Numbered from the stretch's first letter, positions 1-11,559 are shown. The stretch: 64,000 bases of DNA from Datura wrightii (GCA_035772735.1 JASDFA010000008.1:664501-728500); one strand, 5' to 3'. Numbers and translations are program-made. Notes: generated by a model from the letters alone, not told the origin.

Positions 1-300
1 TCTATAAGTACGTATTGGTGATAATCACGAGTGTATAGCCAAAGTAGTTATGAACCCATGGGGAATACAAACCATAGTTATCCTTTAATATTGATTCAAA
101 ACCATAATTTTGATACTTGTTTTTATTATTGATTTTCTTCAGAACCCCCTATTTTGAAGTAACTACCTCACAAGTTCACTTACCGGCTGCAATCCAGTTC
201 TCTCGTAATCCCTGTGGGTTCAACCCCAACCTCTAGTTGGGTTCTTTATTGACAACGTCCACTTCATACTTCAGTAAGAGGTGTGGTTTGAGTGTTATCA
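1..300 (+). mobile_element. 3' end of an Athila-like LTR (3' LTR or solo LTR) inserted in E0
   Basis: The last part resembles the 3' ends of the A2 and A3 LTRs on the other strand: a 'ccctgtgggttcaacc' stretch, then 'gttgggt', then 'aagaggtgtggtttgag', ending GTTATCA at 300. Base 301 falls back directly into the reverse transcriptase of E0 on the minus strand, with no primer site between. That makes this the 3' terminus of an inserted element, or a solo LTR, whose body lies left of the window. The predicted 5-bp target copy is ttggc at 301-305. Confidence 0.65.
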
Positions 301-602
301 TTGGCTCCTTGAAGTTGGTCGAATAAGTCGTCAATTCAGGGTAGGGGATACCTGTTCTTGACTGTGACCTTCTTCAACTGATAATAATTGATGCACATTT
401 TGAGGGTACTATTTTTCTTTCGCACGAATAACATTGGAGCACCCCAAGGAGAGATGTTGGGTCTGATAAAACCCTTACCGAGAAGGTCTTTTTGCTGCTC
501 ATTCAACTCTTTAAGCTCAGCTGGAGCCATTCTATAAGGAGGGATGCGGATGGGCTGAGTATCTGGGAGAAGGTCTATACAAAAGTCGATTTCCGACTTA
601 GG
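301..602 (-). pseudogene. Reverse transcriptase N-terminal fragment of E0
   Basis: This is the N-terminal part of a Ty3/gypsy RT on the minus strand. The linker EIDFCIDLLPDTQPIRIPPY leads into MAPAELKELNEQQKD and then SPWGAPMLFVRKK, a conserved signature of plant gypsy RT. A stop codon falls in the IDDLFDQL segment where other copies have an arginine (compare PLPRIDDLFDQL in E3). The match ends at 301 before the FSKIDLRSGYH block and the catalytic YxDD motif, because another LTR is inserted there. Several conserved residues differ from E1: the KKDGS and MCIDY motifs read KKNST and MCINY here. It cannot give a working enzyme. Confidence 0.8.
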
Positions 603-639
603 AGGAATACGTAAGGAATATCTTCAGGGAACATATCAG

Positions 640-1240
640 GAAATTAGCTGACAACAGGGACTGACTAGATAGTTAGGGTCTCAGAGTTGGAATCTTTGAC
701 CTGAACTAGATGATAGATACATTCCTTAGAAATAAGATTCTAGCCTTAAGGTAGGAAATAAACCAACCTTTAGGCGCTGAACTACTGCCCATCCACTCTA
801 ACACTAGATCATTTGGAAACTTAAAATTTGACAACTCTAGTTCTATAATTGATTGAGGCATAACCAGAGTGTGACCAATCCATGCCAAGGATGAGGCCAA
901 AATCAACCATGTCTAATTCTACGAGATCGGATGGAATGACCTTATTAAAGACTGAGACTGGGATGTTTCTATACACCTGGCTGGCTCTATCTGACTCGCC
1001 AACTAGGGTGGAGACTGAAAATGGTTCTAAGAGGACCTTTGGACTAATATGGAGTCATGAACGACAGTGTCGCTCCTAGATCTAGTAGGGCATATACATC
1101 TAGGTGGAAAAGACGTAACACACCCATGACTGCATCAGGTGAGTTCTCCTTATCCTGACGAGATAATAATGCATAAAAATGATTTTGGCGCTGACCGGCA
1201 TCCATACCTGAAGTATTGGCCTGTTGAGCTGGTTGTCCTG
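640..1240 (-). pseudogene. Retroviral-type aspartic protease region of E0
   Basis: In minus-strand translation a FYALLSRQDKEN segment is followed by HLDVYALLDLGATLSFMT. This is the plant gypsy protease active-site block, with the catalytic Asp present and the next residue Leu where Pro or Ser is usual. After a frame change, a segment reading LVELDMVDFGLILGMDWS gives the second conserved strand (the ILGMDWL motif). The domain is therefore recognisable but split over at least two frames, with stop codons. It would have cleaved the Gag-Pol polyprotein. It lies between the gag knuckle and RT, in normal order. Confidence 0.7.
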
Positions 1241-1249
1241 TTGGAGTTG

Positions 1250-2329
1250 CTAGGGTAGTGGATTGTGACCTTCCCTGTCTTGCTGACGGAAACTCTTTAA
1301 GTCAATGACCAAGTTGTATGCAACCAAAACAGCCCTCTCGACCCTGAAGACACTCTCCTGGATGGTTCTTTCCATACTTAGGGCAAGCCGGATACCTGTT
1401 GCTGGCATTGTATCTCTGGGACTGAGAGCCAGATGCTCCATCCCTCGGATCCTGGCGGGACCAAAAGGTATGGGTACTGGCTGAGCTAGGTAATGGAGAC
1501 CTCTGCTACTGCTACTGCTACTATTGTGGGTGGCTGTTACCGCCTGAACTCTGGTAGCCATAATCTAATTGGCCAGTCCTTGCCCGCTTGTTCTCCCTCT
1601 CCATGTCGTTCAATTTTTCTACCTCAATCTGCTGGTCATGAACAATAAGGCTAGAGAGGTCAATATCCTTAATCAGCATCGTTGTCCTACATTCTTTGAG
1701 GACCAGGTTCGACACTCCATTAACAAACTTAAGCATGCGAGCCCTTGGTTCGGCCACCATCTCTGGAGTGTATTTAGACAACTTGGTTAACTCTAGAGCA
1801 TATTCTTTTACTATCCTATTTCCTTGTCTCATATTCATGAACTCCACTAGTTTTGCCTCCCAGAGCTCCCGAGGAAAAATCTGTCTAGGAAGGCTGTAGT
1901 GAACTCCTCCCATTCCACTGGTCCTGCTTCCACTGGTCTTCCCTCCTTCCATTGCTCGTACCAGATCTGGGCTATCTCTTTTAACTGGTAGGTAGCCAAG
2001 CCGACACTCTCTGAGGAGCTGACACCCATAATCCGAGTGATCTTTCTAATCTTGTCAACAAACTCCTGTGAGTCCTCTCCCACTTGGATCCCTGATAATC
2101 TGGAGAATTCATCCAAGTGAAATCTCACTCGAGCAGCTGCTGCAGGCCTGTTGTTGTTGATCGAAACCACCTTTTTGTTCACCTGGTTGGTAACCGTCTG
2201 AGCGAGCAGCTGGATAGTCGTCCTGAATTCCATTGTGGACACTGAGTCATCCTGGGGGGCTGTTGGAGCTGGTGGGGAAGGTCGGTGAGAAATACCGGCC
2301 CTTCTTTTCTTACCACGTCATGGAGGCAT
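1250..2329 (-). pseudogene. Gag of E0 (capsid and degenerate zinc knuckle)
   Basis: The likely start is the ATG at 2329-2327 (MPP, then a TGA, then GKKRRAG); the TGA fits a CGA-to-TGA change. The frame then runs through FHLDEFSRLSGIQVGEDSQEF, LATYQLKEIAQIWYEQWKEG and FTTAFLDRFF. A shift near 1880 moves it to the frame with LWEAKLVEFMNMRQG, YALELTKLSKYTPEM and NKRARTGQLDYG. The zinc knuckle follows near 1290-1400 as CPKYGKNHPGEC with EGCFGCIQLGH: one Cys reads Tyr and a stop follows the His. Gag would package the RNA into particles. Stops and at least one frameshift make it non-functional. Confidence 0.8.
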
Positions 2330-2529
2330 AATTCACTAAAACGAAACAGAGCATGAGTTAGGAGAACGATTTTGGTATTGAGTTTCAACACATGATAAAG
2401 AGTATGAACAAAGGGAATTTTCTTAATAACATATCATAGCCTCCCCGTCATAAGTGTGGCGCGCTTCTCACCCATGAAAGGGACTACTCGATGTGGCTTT
2501 CAGACATCTGAGGATACTCTAAACCTAGT

Positions 2530-2541
2530 GCTCTAATACCA
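2530..2541 (-). other. Primer binding site (initiator tRNA-Met type) of E0
   Basis: The minus strand reads TGGTATTAGAGC, one base different from the TGGTATCAGAGC seen in E1 and E4. It starts a few bases after the 5' LTR end (GTGAAA, where E1 has GTGACA). About 200 bases of leader separate it from the gag start. Confidence 0.8.
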
Positions 2542-2545
2542 AGTT

Positions 2546-4973
2546 TTTCACGCCCCGAGTCTACACCCTGAACAGGACACAGTACTTGGAGTCACAAGTA
2601 ATCCCAAGTAAACTTCTGGTCTATCATATACTGGCATTCTGAGTAGACACACACATATATATAGTGGAAGATTTTAAAATAATGATGTAAAACATTAATG
2701 TCAATATAGCTGGATCATGGCATTAAAAACATCTGAACAAAATTACAAGTCTGAAAACGAAATATGTGTCTGAAAGCCACTACAACTTATGAGTTACTGA
2801 GACAAGACCTCAACCAACTCTAATTCTAAATAAAAAAAGAAAATATAACCAAACTAAATGATCTTCTTCCTCAAAGAATGAGGACTCTCCAGTGGTGCAA
2901 CTGAGATCTACTGAGAACGATCAACTAACGAAGCTGTGACTGAGATCCTGCAATTGTATCATAAAATGATACATCATAAAAGTATGCATTAGTACTTTGA
3001 ATGCATTGAGTAAGTGAGAGAAAGAATAACACAAGGGAAGAAATAACTGTACTGAACAGACATGCAATGACCAACCGAAACTATTGAAACTGAAATAACC
3101 ACAATAAACTGAGATGGTCTACATGACCCTGTTTGATGGTTGATGACATGCTCTGAATCTGAGATACTTGTCTATGAGACTATACTAAACTCATAACTGT
3201 ACTAAGTAGTCTGAAACTATTCTAAACTGAGCTAAACTGAAAATGAATTGACAAGTGGGAGAGTCTATAACCGACATATAACCACGTGAGCTAGACGTGG
3301 AGTCCGATGTATACACTCCATCGGTAGGACCCAATATACCTTTCCATGGTATAGAGTCATGAACTAGGTAATCACAAGAGTCTGGGGCCATGAGGCCAAT
3401 AAAACTGTAACCTACGATGGCAACGTAGTTCTGGGAACCTGGGTGTGCTGGAACACCAGTCTGCTTGGTGTTATGTCCTACTCCCACTGGATAGTCCAAG
3501 ACTGGATACTAAGCTGATAGCTCAAAACTGTGGCTCAAGACTAGCCAGGAATACCTATCTGAAAGCACAATGAGAGTCTTATTGAACCAAATTCTGAAAC
3601 TAGGTTCTAAGACCAGTCAGAGCTACTTATCTGGGAACGTCGAAACCGTCTAAGAACAAGCAGTAATCTATAACTAGGGTCCTAAGGCAGGTCAGAGATG
3701 CTCATCTAAAAGTTTCATGACCGCCAAGTGAATCACTAAACTGAGTACTGAGTTAGATTCTGATAACTGGGAGGCACTACTGACACCTCGATAAGTTCTG
3801 TAGTCAAACTAATCAGCTGATATTTCTGACTGACACTGAGTATTCTAATATTTTTAACTGAGCCGCATTGACATCAATCTAACTAAATTTTCAGCACCAA
3901 CTAACAATATGGGAATCCTCAACACTGAAGGAATCAAGCAAATTTCACTGTTTATTTACTATGGCAAGATTCTAAATTTTTCTACGTTCAAGGACTCGGG
4001 CTAAGTTTCACTTCATGGGAACAAAAATCATTTCAGTCACAAGATGGTGGAAAATATCTATAGTTATCATAAAATAATATTCCACATGAATTAAATGAAG
4101 TATGACTAACAATTTCTTGACATTCAATAGTTTCAGGGCTAGAACTGATATAGAGAAGTAGGGAGAAATTTTGGGGACACAAGGGAAGATCTATACCCTT
4201 GTTGAATTCCCACATACCTGGATAAAATTTTCCTACAGAAAGGAGCTTGAATGGATGAAATTGATGATGAACCCTAGACATTGCTTGAGAGCTTAGAGAG
4301 GAGACTTACACAATTTCTGAGAAAATCTGAGTGGGAATGAGAGGGGGAACCATATAGCCCCTCTAAATTCCCTTAGAATATACCAAAATGACGTAGTTTG
4401 GACTCTAGGAGGTTCGTAAATTACTCAAAACACCCTTAGAAAATTCGCAGGAAAAACTGACTGTTAGGCCCCCACGAGGGACCTAACGGGTCGTGCCTAG
4501 TGACCACGACTTGTGGTCACAATTGTGAGGTACACTGCCAAAATCCCATACTAGTCAACATGGGGAATGCCACAACTTGTGGTGTACCCAACGACTTGTG
4601 GTGACCCACCCATCGTTAACTCTGCCTAAAACTTCCTAGACTCACCACGGGCGACACCATGACTGGTGATTTCCCAAACGAGTTATAGTGAGGACCCATT
4701 GAGTACACTGCCTGACTTATCAAACTTCCACTCAAGAACTAACCACATATCACCCCATGACTTATGGTGCTGAGCACAAATCATGGTCATTCTCGTGGTC
4801 GCCTCTTTTTAAAAAATTTTCAATTAAGTTCAAAATCCTGACCACGAGTGACTTAACGACTTGTGGTCAACCCCACGGGTCACCGAACAACTTTTTCTGT
4901 GACCTGGTGCAGATTTTTCAGTTTTCTCCATTTTAACTCCCGGGGCTAGTCTTTGAGTTTCTGGGCCGTTACA
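2546..4973 (-). repeat. 5' LTR of E0
   Basis: On the minus strand the repeat starts TGTAACGGCCC at 4973 and ends GGGCGTGAAA at 2546, next to the primer site. Its 5' part (about 4450-4900) is filled with short imperfect palindromes such as 'ccacgacttgtggt', the U3 modules discussed in the findings. The ORFs inside (for example around 3191-3499 and 4033-4281) have no recognisable domain and I treat them as chance. The other LTR is outside the window. Confidence 0.75.
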
Positions 4974-5699
4974 CATATTCAACTCAAGAAGGATCCATCC
5001 AACCTCTTGATGGGTTTAAATTTAAGCTAAATCCATACAAGAGTCAGATTAATGAGCCTAGGTGTGACAAATGAGGTCATTTAATTTTCACTACATGCTT
5101 TAAATTTATAATCAACCTACATCATTTAGTCATGTGTAGCACCTAACAAGAAAACCTATCATTCAATTAGTGAAGGGTTCTATAATTCTTAGAGACTAAT
5201 TTTTCATTTAAGACGGTCATCATCCAACCATCATCGGAAAAAGTCTTTAACTATGACTGAAAAACAAAAAATTCACTCTTAAAAATGAAAAACATAGTCG
5301 GTAGTTCAGTTCAAAGGGACCCCTCCTTAAAAAAGAACCAAAAAGAAAAACCAAGGGGTGGGCGAAGTATGCTCCACTAAAGATTGCAAGTAGAACAAAT
5401 CAAACCCATTACATACTTCACCCTCATCAAAACTTTGAAGATTCCCACCCCACACTTGAAATCATGTTATGCCCCTAAAGCATTAATCAAAAGTAAAACA
5501 AGGGTTAGCAATACTCCATGATCCCTCTATGCCTAGCTTGTAGCATGTTACTCTCTCCAATTTTCATCAAAAAGGGAAAAAACCCACCCTTATGCTTCAT
5601 CATGCTACTTAGACAATTTTCTAGGTACTCAGACTTCCCTCAATATGCCAAGAACAAATAAATATAAAAACAAAAGGGTGCCACTATAAAAGAAAAAAC

Positions 5700-5930
5700 A
5701 AAACTACCTCTAGTACAACATGGATTGCATCCTAGTATGATTGGCATCCTGCCATCTGCTTCATAGTCAAGAATAATAAAATCACTATGGATTAAACCAC
5801 TCTCGATCAATCAGCAAGTTGTAGAAATTTTATAGGGCCTTGGTTTTCCAGAGCCAATAATATTGAACACAAATAGGGGCATCAAGTTTATACATGCTTC
5901 TAAGTCACACAAAAGCCTGCATAGTGTTTC
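5700..5930 (-). pseudogene. Athila-type protease remnant of A1a
   Basis: Minus-strand translation gives DLEACINLMPLFVFN, then SDFIILDYEADGRMPIILGC. These are the active-site block and the later PIILG block of Athila proteases (compare CDLGSSINLMPL and VPIILGKPF in A3). The catalytic Asp codon is at 5904-5906. The following residues are Leu-Glu-Ala instead of Leu-Gly-Ala, as in A2. Stops interrupt the middle, so it is a pseudogene. It would have processed Gag. Confidence 0.6.
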
Positions 5931-6813
5931 ACCAATTTATATATGGAGGGTGAAGCTCCTAGGGTACATGATCTTTTTAAGAAGTTTTCTCATTGCCCTC
6001 AAACTATATTCTTAAGTAAGTTCCACAATCTCCAAATTTATAAGCCTTTTCTTGTTTGTCACCACCATATTTAGGTACTTTATATATTTAGTCATTCCCT
6101 GTAAAACATTAAGTACAGGAAGATTTATGTGTAGTTCTCTAAAGATATTAAAGTACTTCTTGAAGCATTCATCCTCTTTTCTTTTCTAGAGCCTTTGACG
6201 AAATGTTGGCGGTGGTCTCTTCACTATCTTCTCTGTCGGTTTTGCAACATTTTCCGCAACTACCTTTTCGTTAACCATTTTTGCAGCCAAGCTTTGTCTA
6301 GTCAACTCTACTTATACCTCATGATTTTATTGTTTTTGAGGTACTTTATCTAATTCTCACCCACTCCTCAAGGTGATTGCCATAACTTGCCTTGGATTTG
6401 TATCAGTATCACTTGGAAAATCCCCTTGTGGCCTTGTATTTTGAGTTTCAAGTAACTGGCCCATTTGCTTCTCCATATTCTTGGTGGCCAGCTGTTGATT
6501 CTTTATCTTTGTAGCCAATTATGCCTGATTAGCAAAGAAAATATCAATATCTCCTCAATATTACTTGACCAAGCATTGTCGATTTCCCTACTGCTGTTGT
6601 TGAAAATGTTGGCCCTACCCTTGATTTACACCCCATGAGAAGTTAGGATGATTCATCCAGCTATGATTGTAGGTATTTTTAAAATTTTGAATTCCTCTCT
6701 GTGCATTATCCATAAAATTAACCAGAATTCGACTGTGCTCCACACAAGTCTACAAAATGACCACTACCTCCACATATTTCACACCGAGTTGAAACTAGCT
6801 ATAATGCATCTAC

Positions 6814-7362
6814 CTATGCTTGAGGCTGAGCCAAGTTCAATTTATTGAACTGTGTCATTAATTGGTTCTGAAAAGAAGCCAACTGGGTTGCCAATGTCGT
6901 GATGCTATCAACTTCTAACATGCCAGCAACCTTCTTTACCATACCCCTTGATGCATCACCATGCCACTCTAGATTACCCTGTACAATACAGTTCAAAAGA
7001 GTGTACAACCCATCAGAAGTCTTCTCTAGAGCTTGACCACCTACTGCTGAATCTAGCAAATTCTTTGTGCTTGGGTTAAGACTCTCTACAAAGGTATGAA
7101 ACAACTCCTCATAAGTCTATCGGTGATGAGGGAAATATCTAAGAAGAGATTTGAATCTCTCTCAAGACTGATATAATTTTCATCTGACTTTTACTTCAAA
7201 TTAAAAATTTCACTTCTCAACCTTGAAGTTTTGCCAGAAGAGAAGAATCGGATCAGGAATTTCCTTATAAGGTCGTCCTATGTTGTGATTGAGTTTGGTG
7301 CTGCTTCTTTCAACCATTTCTTGTACCAACAATGAAAAGGGTAAGAGTGTGAATCTCACATT
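6814..7362 (-). pseudogene. Athila-type Gag, C-terminal half, of A1a
   Basis: The clearest stretch (7104-6814) reads LLDSAVGGQALEKTSDGLYTL, then LNCIVQGNLEWHG, MLEVDSITTLATQLASF and QNQLMTQFNKLNL. This is the region before the nucleocapsid-like tail in Athila Gag, where a Leu-Tyr-Thr-Leu-Leu-Asn block is followed by a short coiled segment. Upstream, 7105-7362, the frame is shifted. It was originally joined to the Gag N-terminal part at 16900-17300, before E1 inserted between them. Confidence 0.6.
7358..7362 (+). repeat. Left target site duplication of E1 (ACATT)
   Basis: The five bases just before the TGTAATAC start of the E1 5' LTR are acatt, identical to the five bases after the E1 3' LTR (16895-16899). 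Confidence 0.85.
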
Positions 7363-9598
7363 TGTAATACGTCGAAAACCCTAAGATCAGATCCGGGAGT
7401 TGAAATGGAGAAAATAGAATTTTCTGTACTAGGTCACAAGACGAGTTATAAAGTGACCTTTCAGGAACTCCATGGGTCGTTAAGTGACTCGTGGGAAAGG
7501 CTGGGACTTGTTGGAAATTTTAAGTTTTAGGGTGACAACGGGTGTGACCATAAGTCTTGGTCAGCGCCATGATTTGTAAGGTCACCCGTGGTCAAGGATG
7601 ATATGAAGGAAGAAGAAATTTGGATAGTGTGCCTAACGACTAACCACCACGAGTCATGGTCACTGCCACGATTCATTGAGTGGGTCGTGGTCAGCGGTTG
7701 GTTAAAGGTTGGATAATTTTTGGTTGTGAAGGTGATGACTGGTGACCATGAATTGTAGTCACTACTAACGATCCCTCTAGTCCCTCGTTGGGATTGGCAG
7801 TATGTTTTTCTCTACAAATTTACTAAAGACTTTTTCATAATTCCTATGTTCCTAAGGCCTAAATTACCTTGTTTTAAGCTCAAAATAGAGTACTTTTAGA
7901 AGGGTTAAGTCATTCTAAGTCTATCCTAATTCATTCATGCAAGCTTAGAGGTTTGAGAGGTGATCAAGGCTAGTTCTTCAAAGTTCTTCCTCAATTCTCT
8001 TTGGGCAATCAAGGAAGTGGCTTAATAAGGTCCCTTCAGGTATGTAAGGCTATGAATGGGTGAAATTGACCACACCCTTGCCCAATTCTCTCTCAATTCA
8101 TGATGTTCTAATTGATGATTCCATGGAGTTTTTACTCAATGCATGAATTCCTAAGTTTCAATCATGGGTATGATATAAGCATGTTTTAAATGATGAAGTA
8201 TGATTAATGGGAAGATTTTACAATGTTCTAAACTATGAATTATGTTTTCAAGTTTTCTAAACTATGATGCCCATACTTGAATGTTCATGATAGTTGAGAT
8301 CTATGAGTTATGAGTTCAAGTATGATGAGATGTTTATGATGAAAGTATGATTTTGATATACCCATATTCATGTTCATGTTTTAAAAGTGAATCAAGTTGA
8401 TATCAAGTATGTTAAGTAATTGGCAAGACCATATGAACAAGTATGTTTTATGACTTCAGGAATTAGCTTACCATATGGTGTTGGAGTCAAGACTCCCATT
8501 ATTTTCATCTTATGGTATGGTTTGAGCTAAGGCTCCTCTTGTTATGATATCAGGTTATGAACGTATGTTATTATTTAGCTTCGTGACTAGATGATGGTCA
8601 GCTTCGTTGAAAAATGATGAAGAGCATATGCATGCTTTTTGGAGTAGTGTCTATCACCGAGTAGGCTAAGGGTCAGTCAACCCTATGCCTCAGAACTACG
8701 CGTCAATGTGGGTATGATCAGATTATGTAGGACCTCCTTTAGAGCTTTCCCCTGCCCCCAAGGGGCCTTGAGCTTGATATCGATATCATGGTAGCGCCTT
8801 TAGACTTGGAAAGGCTTTGGATGACTCTTCCCACTTGAGTGTGATAATAGGGACCGTGTAAGCTCTATTATGGTAATGTCGGTTATATGAAGAGTCTCCC
8901 ATTGTTATCATGATTTTAGTTATGCATGTACATCATTCATGATATTATGTTTTCAATAGGTTTGACCCAATGTTCAGTTTTACTTATGATTATCTGTTTT
9001 CAACTTTGGGTCATTTGATTCAATTATGATGATCAGTTATTATTAGATCATGATTTCAGAAAATAGCATGTACGCCCTACTCTCATAATCTTATCTTGAT
9101 TATGTCTTATATTATGCATGTTTAATGATTTTACTTACTTTACATACTCGGCACATTCCATGTACTGACCGCATACTCTATGCTGCATCGTCTTATGATA
9201 TGAGCATACGGGCTCCGATATCCAAATTTAGTCTAGCTGCTACTTAGAATTTTGAAATTAGATCTTCTAAGTATTAGTTGGTGAGTCCTCCTCTTTCAAG
9301 GGCTCTTCCTATCGATTTTATGTCGTATTTTTAGTCTCCAGATTTTAGTGAGTTAGTTTGGGTCTTGTCCCATCAACTCGTCAGTATTAGAGGCTTCTCG
9401 GACATAGTTGTATGCACCTTTAGACTTAAGTATGTACTCAGATATTATATTATGTCCAGACTTCCGCTATGTTGTTTATGATGATCTTCCTCTTATCCAT
9501 GATTGAGTTAGATGTATGTTCATGCCATAAGTATACTTGGAGCCTCTCGTGATTTCTTGTCCCGTGTCTCGATCTAGACCTATGTTCGGGTTGTGACA
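7363..9598 (+). repeat. 5' LTR of E1
   Basis: It starts TGTAATACG and ends GTTGTGACA directly before the primer site. The first 450 bases carry repeated imperfect palindromes around CACGAGTCATGGTC and GGGTCGTGGTC (7430-7790). Compared with the 3' LTR it has an extra segment near 8530-8580 and about ten extra bases near 7371-7382. I see no convincing TATA box and no gene in it. Confidence 0.88.
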
Positions 9599-9602
9599 AA
9601 CT

Positions 9603-9614
9603 TGGTATCAGAGC
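9603..9614 (+). other. Primer binding site (initiator tRNA-Met) of E1
   Basis: TGGTATCAGAGC is a perfect match to the complement of the plant initiator tRNA-Met 3' end as I know it. It lies four bases after the LTR end. About 195 bases of leader follow before the gag start, matching the E3 leader. Confidence 0.9.
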
Positions 9615-9808
9615 ATTATGTTTTGAAGTGTCCTAGAGTGTTCGAAAGCCGCGTTAAGTAGAGTATTTTTCATGGGTGTGAAGCACACCACACTTAGTAC
9701 GAAGAGGCTATGAGAAATTTAAAAAATGTTCCTTTCTTTCATGATCTATGTCAAGTGGTGAAGTGTCTCTCTATCCTTCTAACTCGTTCTATACGTGTTC
9801 GCAGAATC

Positions 9809-10985
9809 ATGCCTCATCGTAGATTTAACGGAAGGAGAACCGGAAATGGGAATGGCCATGAGAATGGCAATGGAGACAGGCACCAGCGTGCCCCACTATC
9901 CCATGAGGAGAATATACCCGAGCCAGTTTTCCACGCAGAGTTCAGGCAAGCCATTCTGATGTTAGCCCAGGCCTTGGCCGCCCTGGTCAATTAGTACGCG
10001 GTAGTGCATGTCCCTCAAAATGGGAATGTGGTACCAGCAAGAGTTAGGGATTTTCTAAGTATGAACCCTCCCGAGTTTCTTGGATCGAAGGTGGATAAGG
10101 ATCCATAAGAGTTTATTGAGGGGGTTCTGAAGATCACCTAAATTATGAGGGTGATTGGGGAAGACTGCGCTGATTTAGCGTCATACCATTTGAAGGGGGT
10201 TGCGCATATTGGGTTCTAGCAATGGAAGGATAGTAGAGTAGTGGGAGCAGGCCCTATTAGTTGGGATGAGTTCCATGATGCTTTTCTATATCCGTTCTTC
10301 CCTCAGGAGATGAGGGAGATAAAAGCAGCCGAGTTTGTGAATCTAAAGCAAGGAAAGATGATGGTTCAGGAGTATGCCTTGGAGTTCACTCGTCTGTCCA
10401 AGTATGCACCTGAGATTATGGAGGATCAGAGAGCCCGTGTGAGCAGGTTTGTACACGGGATAGCAGACTACTTGGTCAAGAATTGTCGGACCGCGATGCT
10501 TCTTCAGGATATTGACTCTCCTCAGATAGCCTTGTACGCCCAGCATATGGAGGCAGTGTAGGTGAGTGAGCGGGAGAGAGAGGCCAAGAGGGCTTGGACT
10601 GATAGCATCGAATTCTCCCAATAGAGACCTAGTGGGCATCGTTAAAAGTCCCACCATAGATCTTCAGCTCCAGCGCCTTCAGCTATGAGTGTGCCATCCA
10701 GATCCAGGCGCGATCAAAGGGGATGCGCATTAGGCTTGAGAGGTCAGTGTAGGAGACCCATAGAGATCAGCCATCCAGAGTGTAGTAGATGTGGTCGGAA
10801 ACACACAGGGCAATGTTTTGCAGGTATAGGTGCTTACTTCTAGTGAGGGAAGCCTGAAAATGTGCTTAGAGATTGCCCAGCAGCTAGACAGGGCCATGAT
10901 AGGGGCCGAGGCCTAGATTCCAATTTAGAATCTCCACTAGCATACCCAGCTCAGCAAGGGGCATCTACTAGCATGGGTGGTGGAC
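9809..10985 (+). pseudogene. Gag of E1 with zinc knuckle
   Basis: I place the start at the ATG at 9809 (MPHRRFNGRRTGNGNGHENG), because the same 'gcagaatcATGcc' context precedes gag in E3. One frame then carries the capsid blocks FHDAFLYPFFPQEMREIKAAEF, VQEYALEFTRLSKYAPEI and HGIADYLVKNCRTAMLL. The knuckle at 10781-10878 reads CSRCGRKHTGQC, then a second unit spoiled by two stop codons, then RDCPAARQG. At least five TAG or TAA stops interrupt this one frame and no frameshift is needed up to the knuckle. The stops mostly sit where Gln or Trp is expected, pointing to C-to-T decay. Confidence 0.88.
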
Positions 10986-11330
10986 AATGCAAAAATAGAT
11001 TCTATGCCCTAGAATCTCGTTAGGAGTAGGAGGTCTCCTCAGATGTAGTTACCGGTATGTTACGAGTATTCCACCTTGGTGTATATGCATTGTTAGATCC
11101 AGGCTACTTTGTCTTTTTTGATGCCCTATGTCGCTAGTAGTTTTAGAGTTAGTCCCAAAGTCTTACCAAAACCCTTCTCAGTCTCTACTTCAGTTGGTGA
11201 TTCAGAGCTAGATGGGTGTGTAGAAATTCCCCTGTCATAGTCCTTTAGAAAATCCCCTGTCATAGTCCTTCAGAAAATCCCCTCAGCAGATTTAATACAG
11301 ATATCCATGACCGATTTTGATGTTATCCTC
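10986..11330 (+). pseudogene. Protease region of E1, degenerate
   Basis: After the knuckle, FYALESR and then VSSDVVTGMLRVFHLGVYAL lead to LLDPGYFVFF at about 11083-11112. The catalytic Asp-Pro-Gly is present, but the following Ala-Thr is lost. A 25-bp tandem duplication (11231-11280) shifts the frame in the second half. The next conserved strand (TDFDVILDMEA, about 11308-11340) follows the shift. Short ORFs such as 11317-11550 belong to this damaged protease-RT linker and are not separate genes. Confidence 0.75.
11231..11280 (+). repeat. 25-bp tandem duplication in E1 protease
   Basis: The unit cctgtcatagtcctt plus ten more bases is present twice, at 11231-11255 and 11256-11280, with one base different. 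Twenty-five is not a multiple of three, so it breaks the protease frame. E3 has a single unit at the equivalent place (around 47158-47180). Confidence 0.85.
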
Positions 11331-11559
11331 GACATGGAAGCTATTTTCATGCTATGCCTCAGTGAAATGTAAAACCTATGTAGTAGAGTTCAGATTTGTG
11401 GGTGAGCCAGTCCTAGAGTTGAAGGGTAGTTCAGTTGTGCCTATAGGTTGTTTCATTTCCTACCTTAAGGCCAGAAAGCTGAATTCTAAGGGTTGTGTGT
11501 ACCACCTAGTTATGGTTAAGGATGCTACATCCGAGACCTTGACTATCTAGTCAGTCACA

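Larger units (their letters stand above)
301..4973 (-). mobile_element. E0: chromovirus-like Ty3/gypsy element, 5' part, minus strand
   Basis: On the minus strand the order is 5' LTR (4973 to 2546), a tRNA-Met type primer site, gag, protease and the start of RT. RT is interrupted at 301 by the LTR that ends at 300. The rest of pol and the 3' LTR must lie left of the window. The element sits inside Athila-like sequence A1a, which resumes at 4974. All frames are broken. The gag, knuckle and protease style match E1 and E3, so it belongs to the same broad chromovirus group. Confidence 0.8.
4974..7362 (-). mobile_element. A1a: Athila-like internal region, part 1, minus strand
   Basis: This remnant is continuous with 16900-17350 once E1 is removed, which the ACATT target duplication supports. 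It carries the second half of gag (6814-7362) and a broken protease (about 5700-5930). The rest, 4974-5700 and 5930-6800, is degenerate coding or 3' noncoding sequence with no other domain. Near 5215-5350 it resembles the 3' noncoding part of A4 around 51840-51970, with a shared 'gacggtcgtcatcca' type block. E0 interrupts it at 4973. No RT or integrase is visible. Confidence 0.6.

Noticed and set aside
3191..3499. 102-codon open frame on the minus strand in the E0 LTR
   Set aside because: It lies wholly inside an LTR, has no recognisable domain, and the matching part of other chromovirus LTRs has no such frame.
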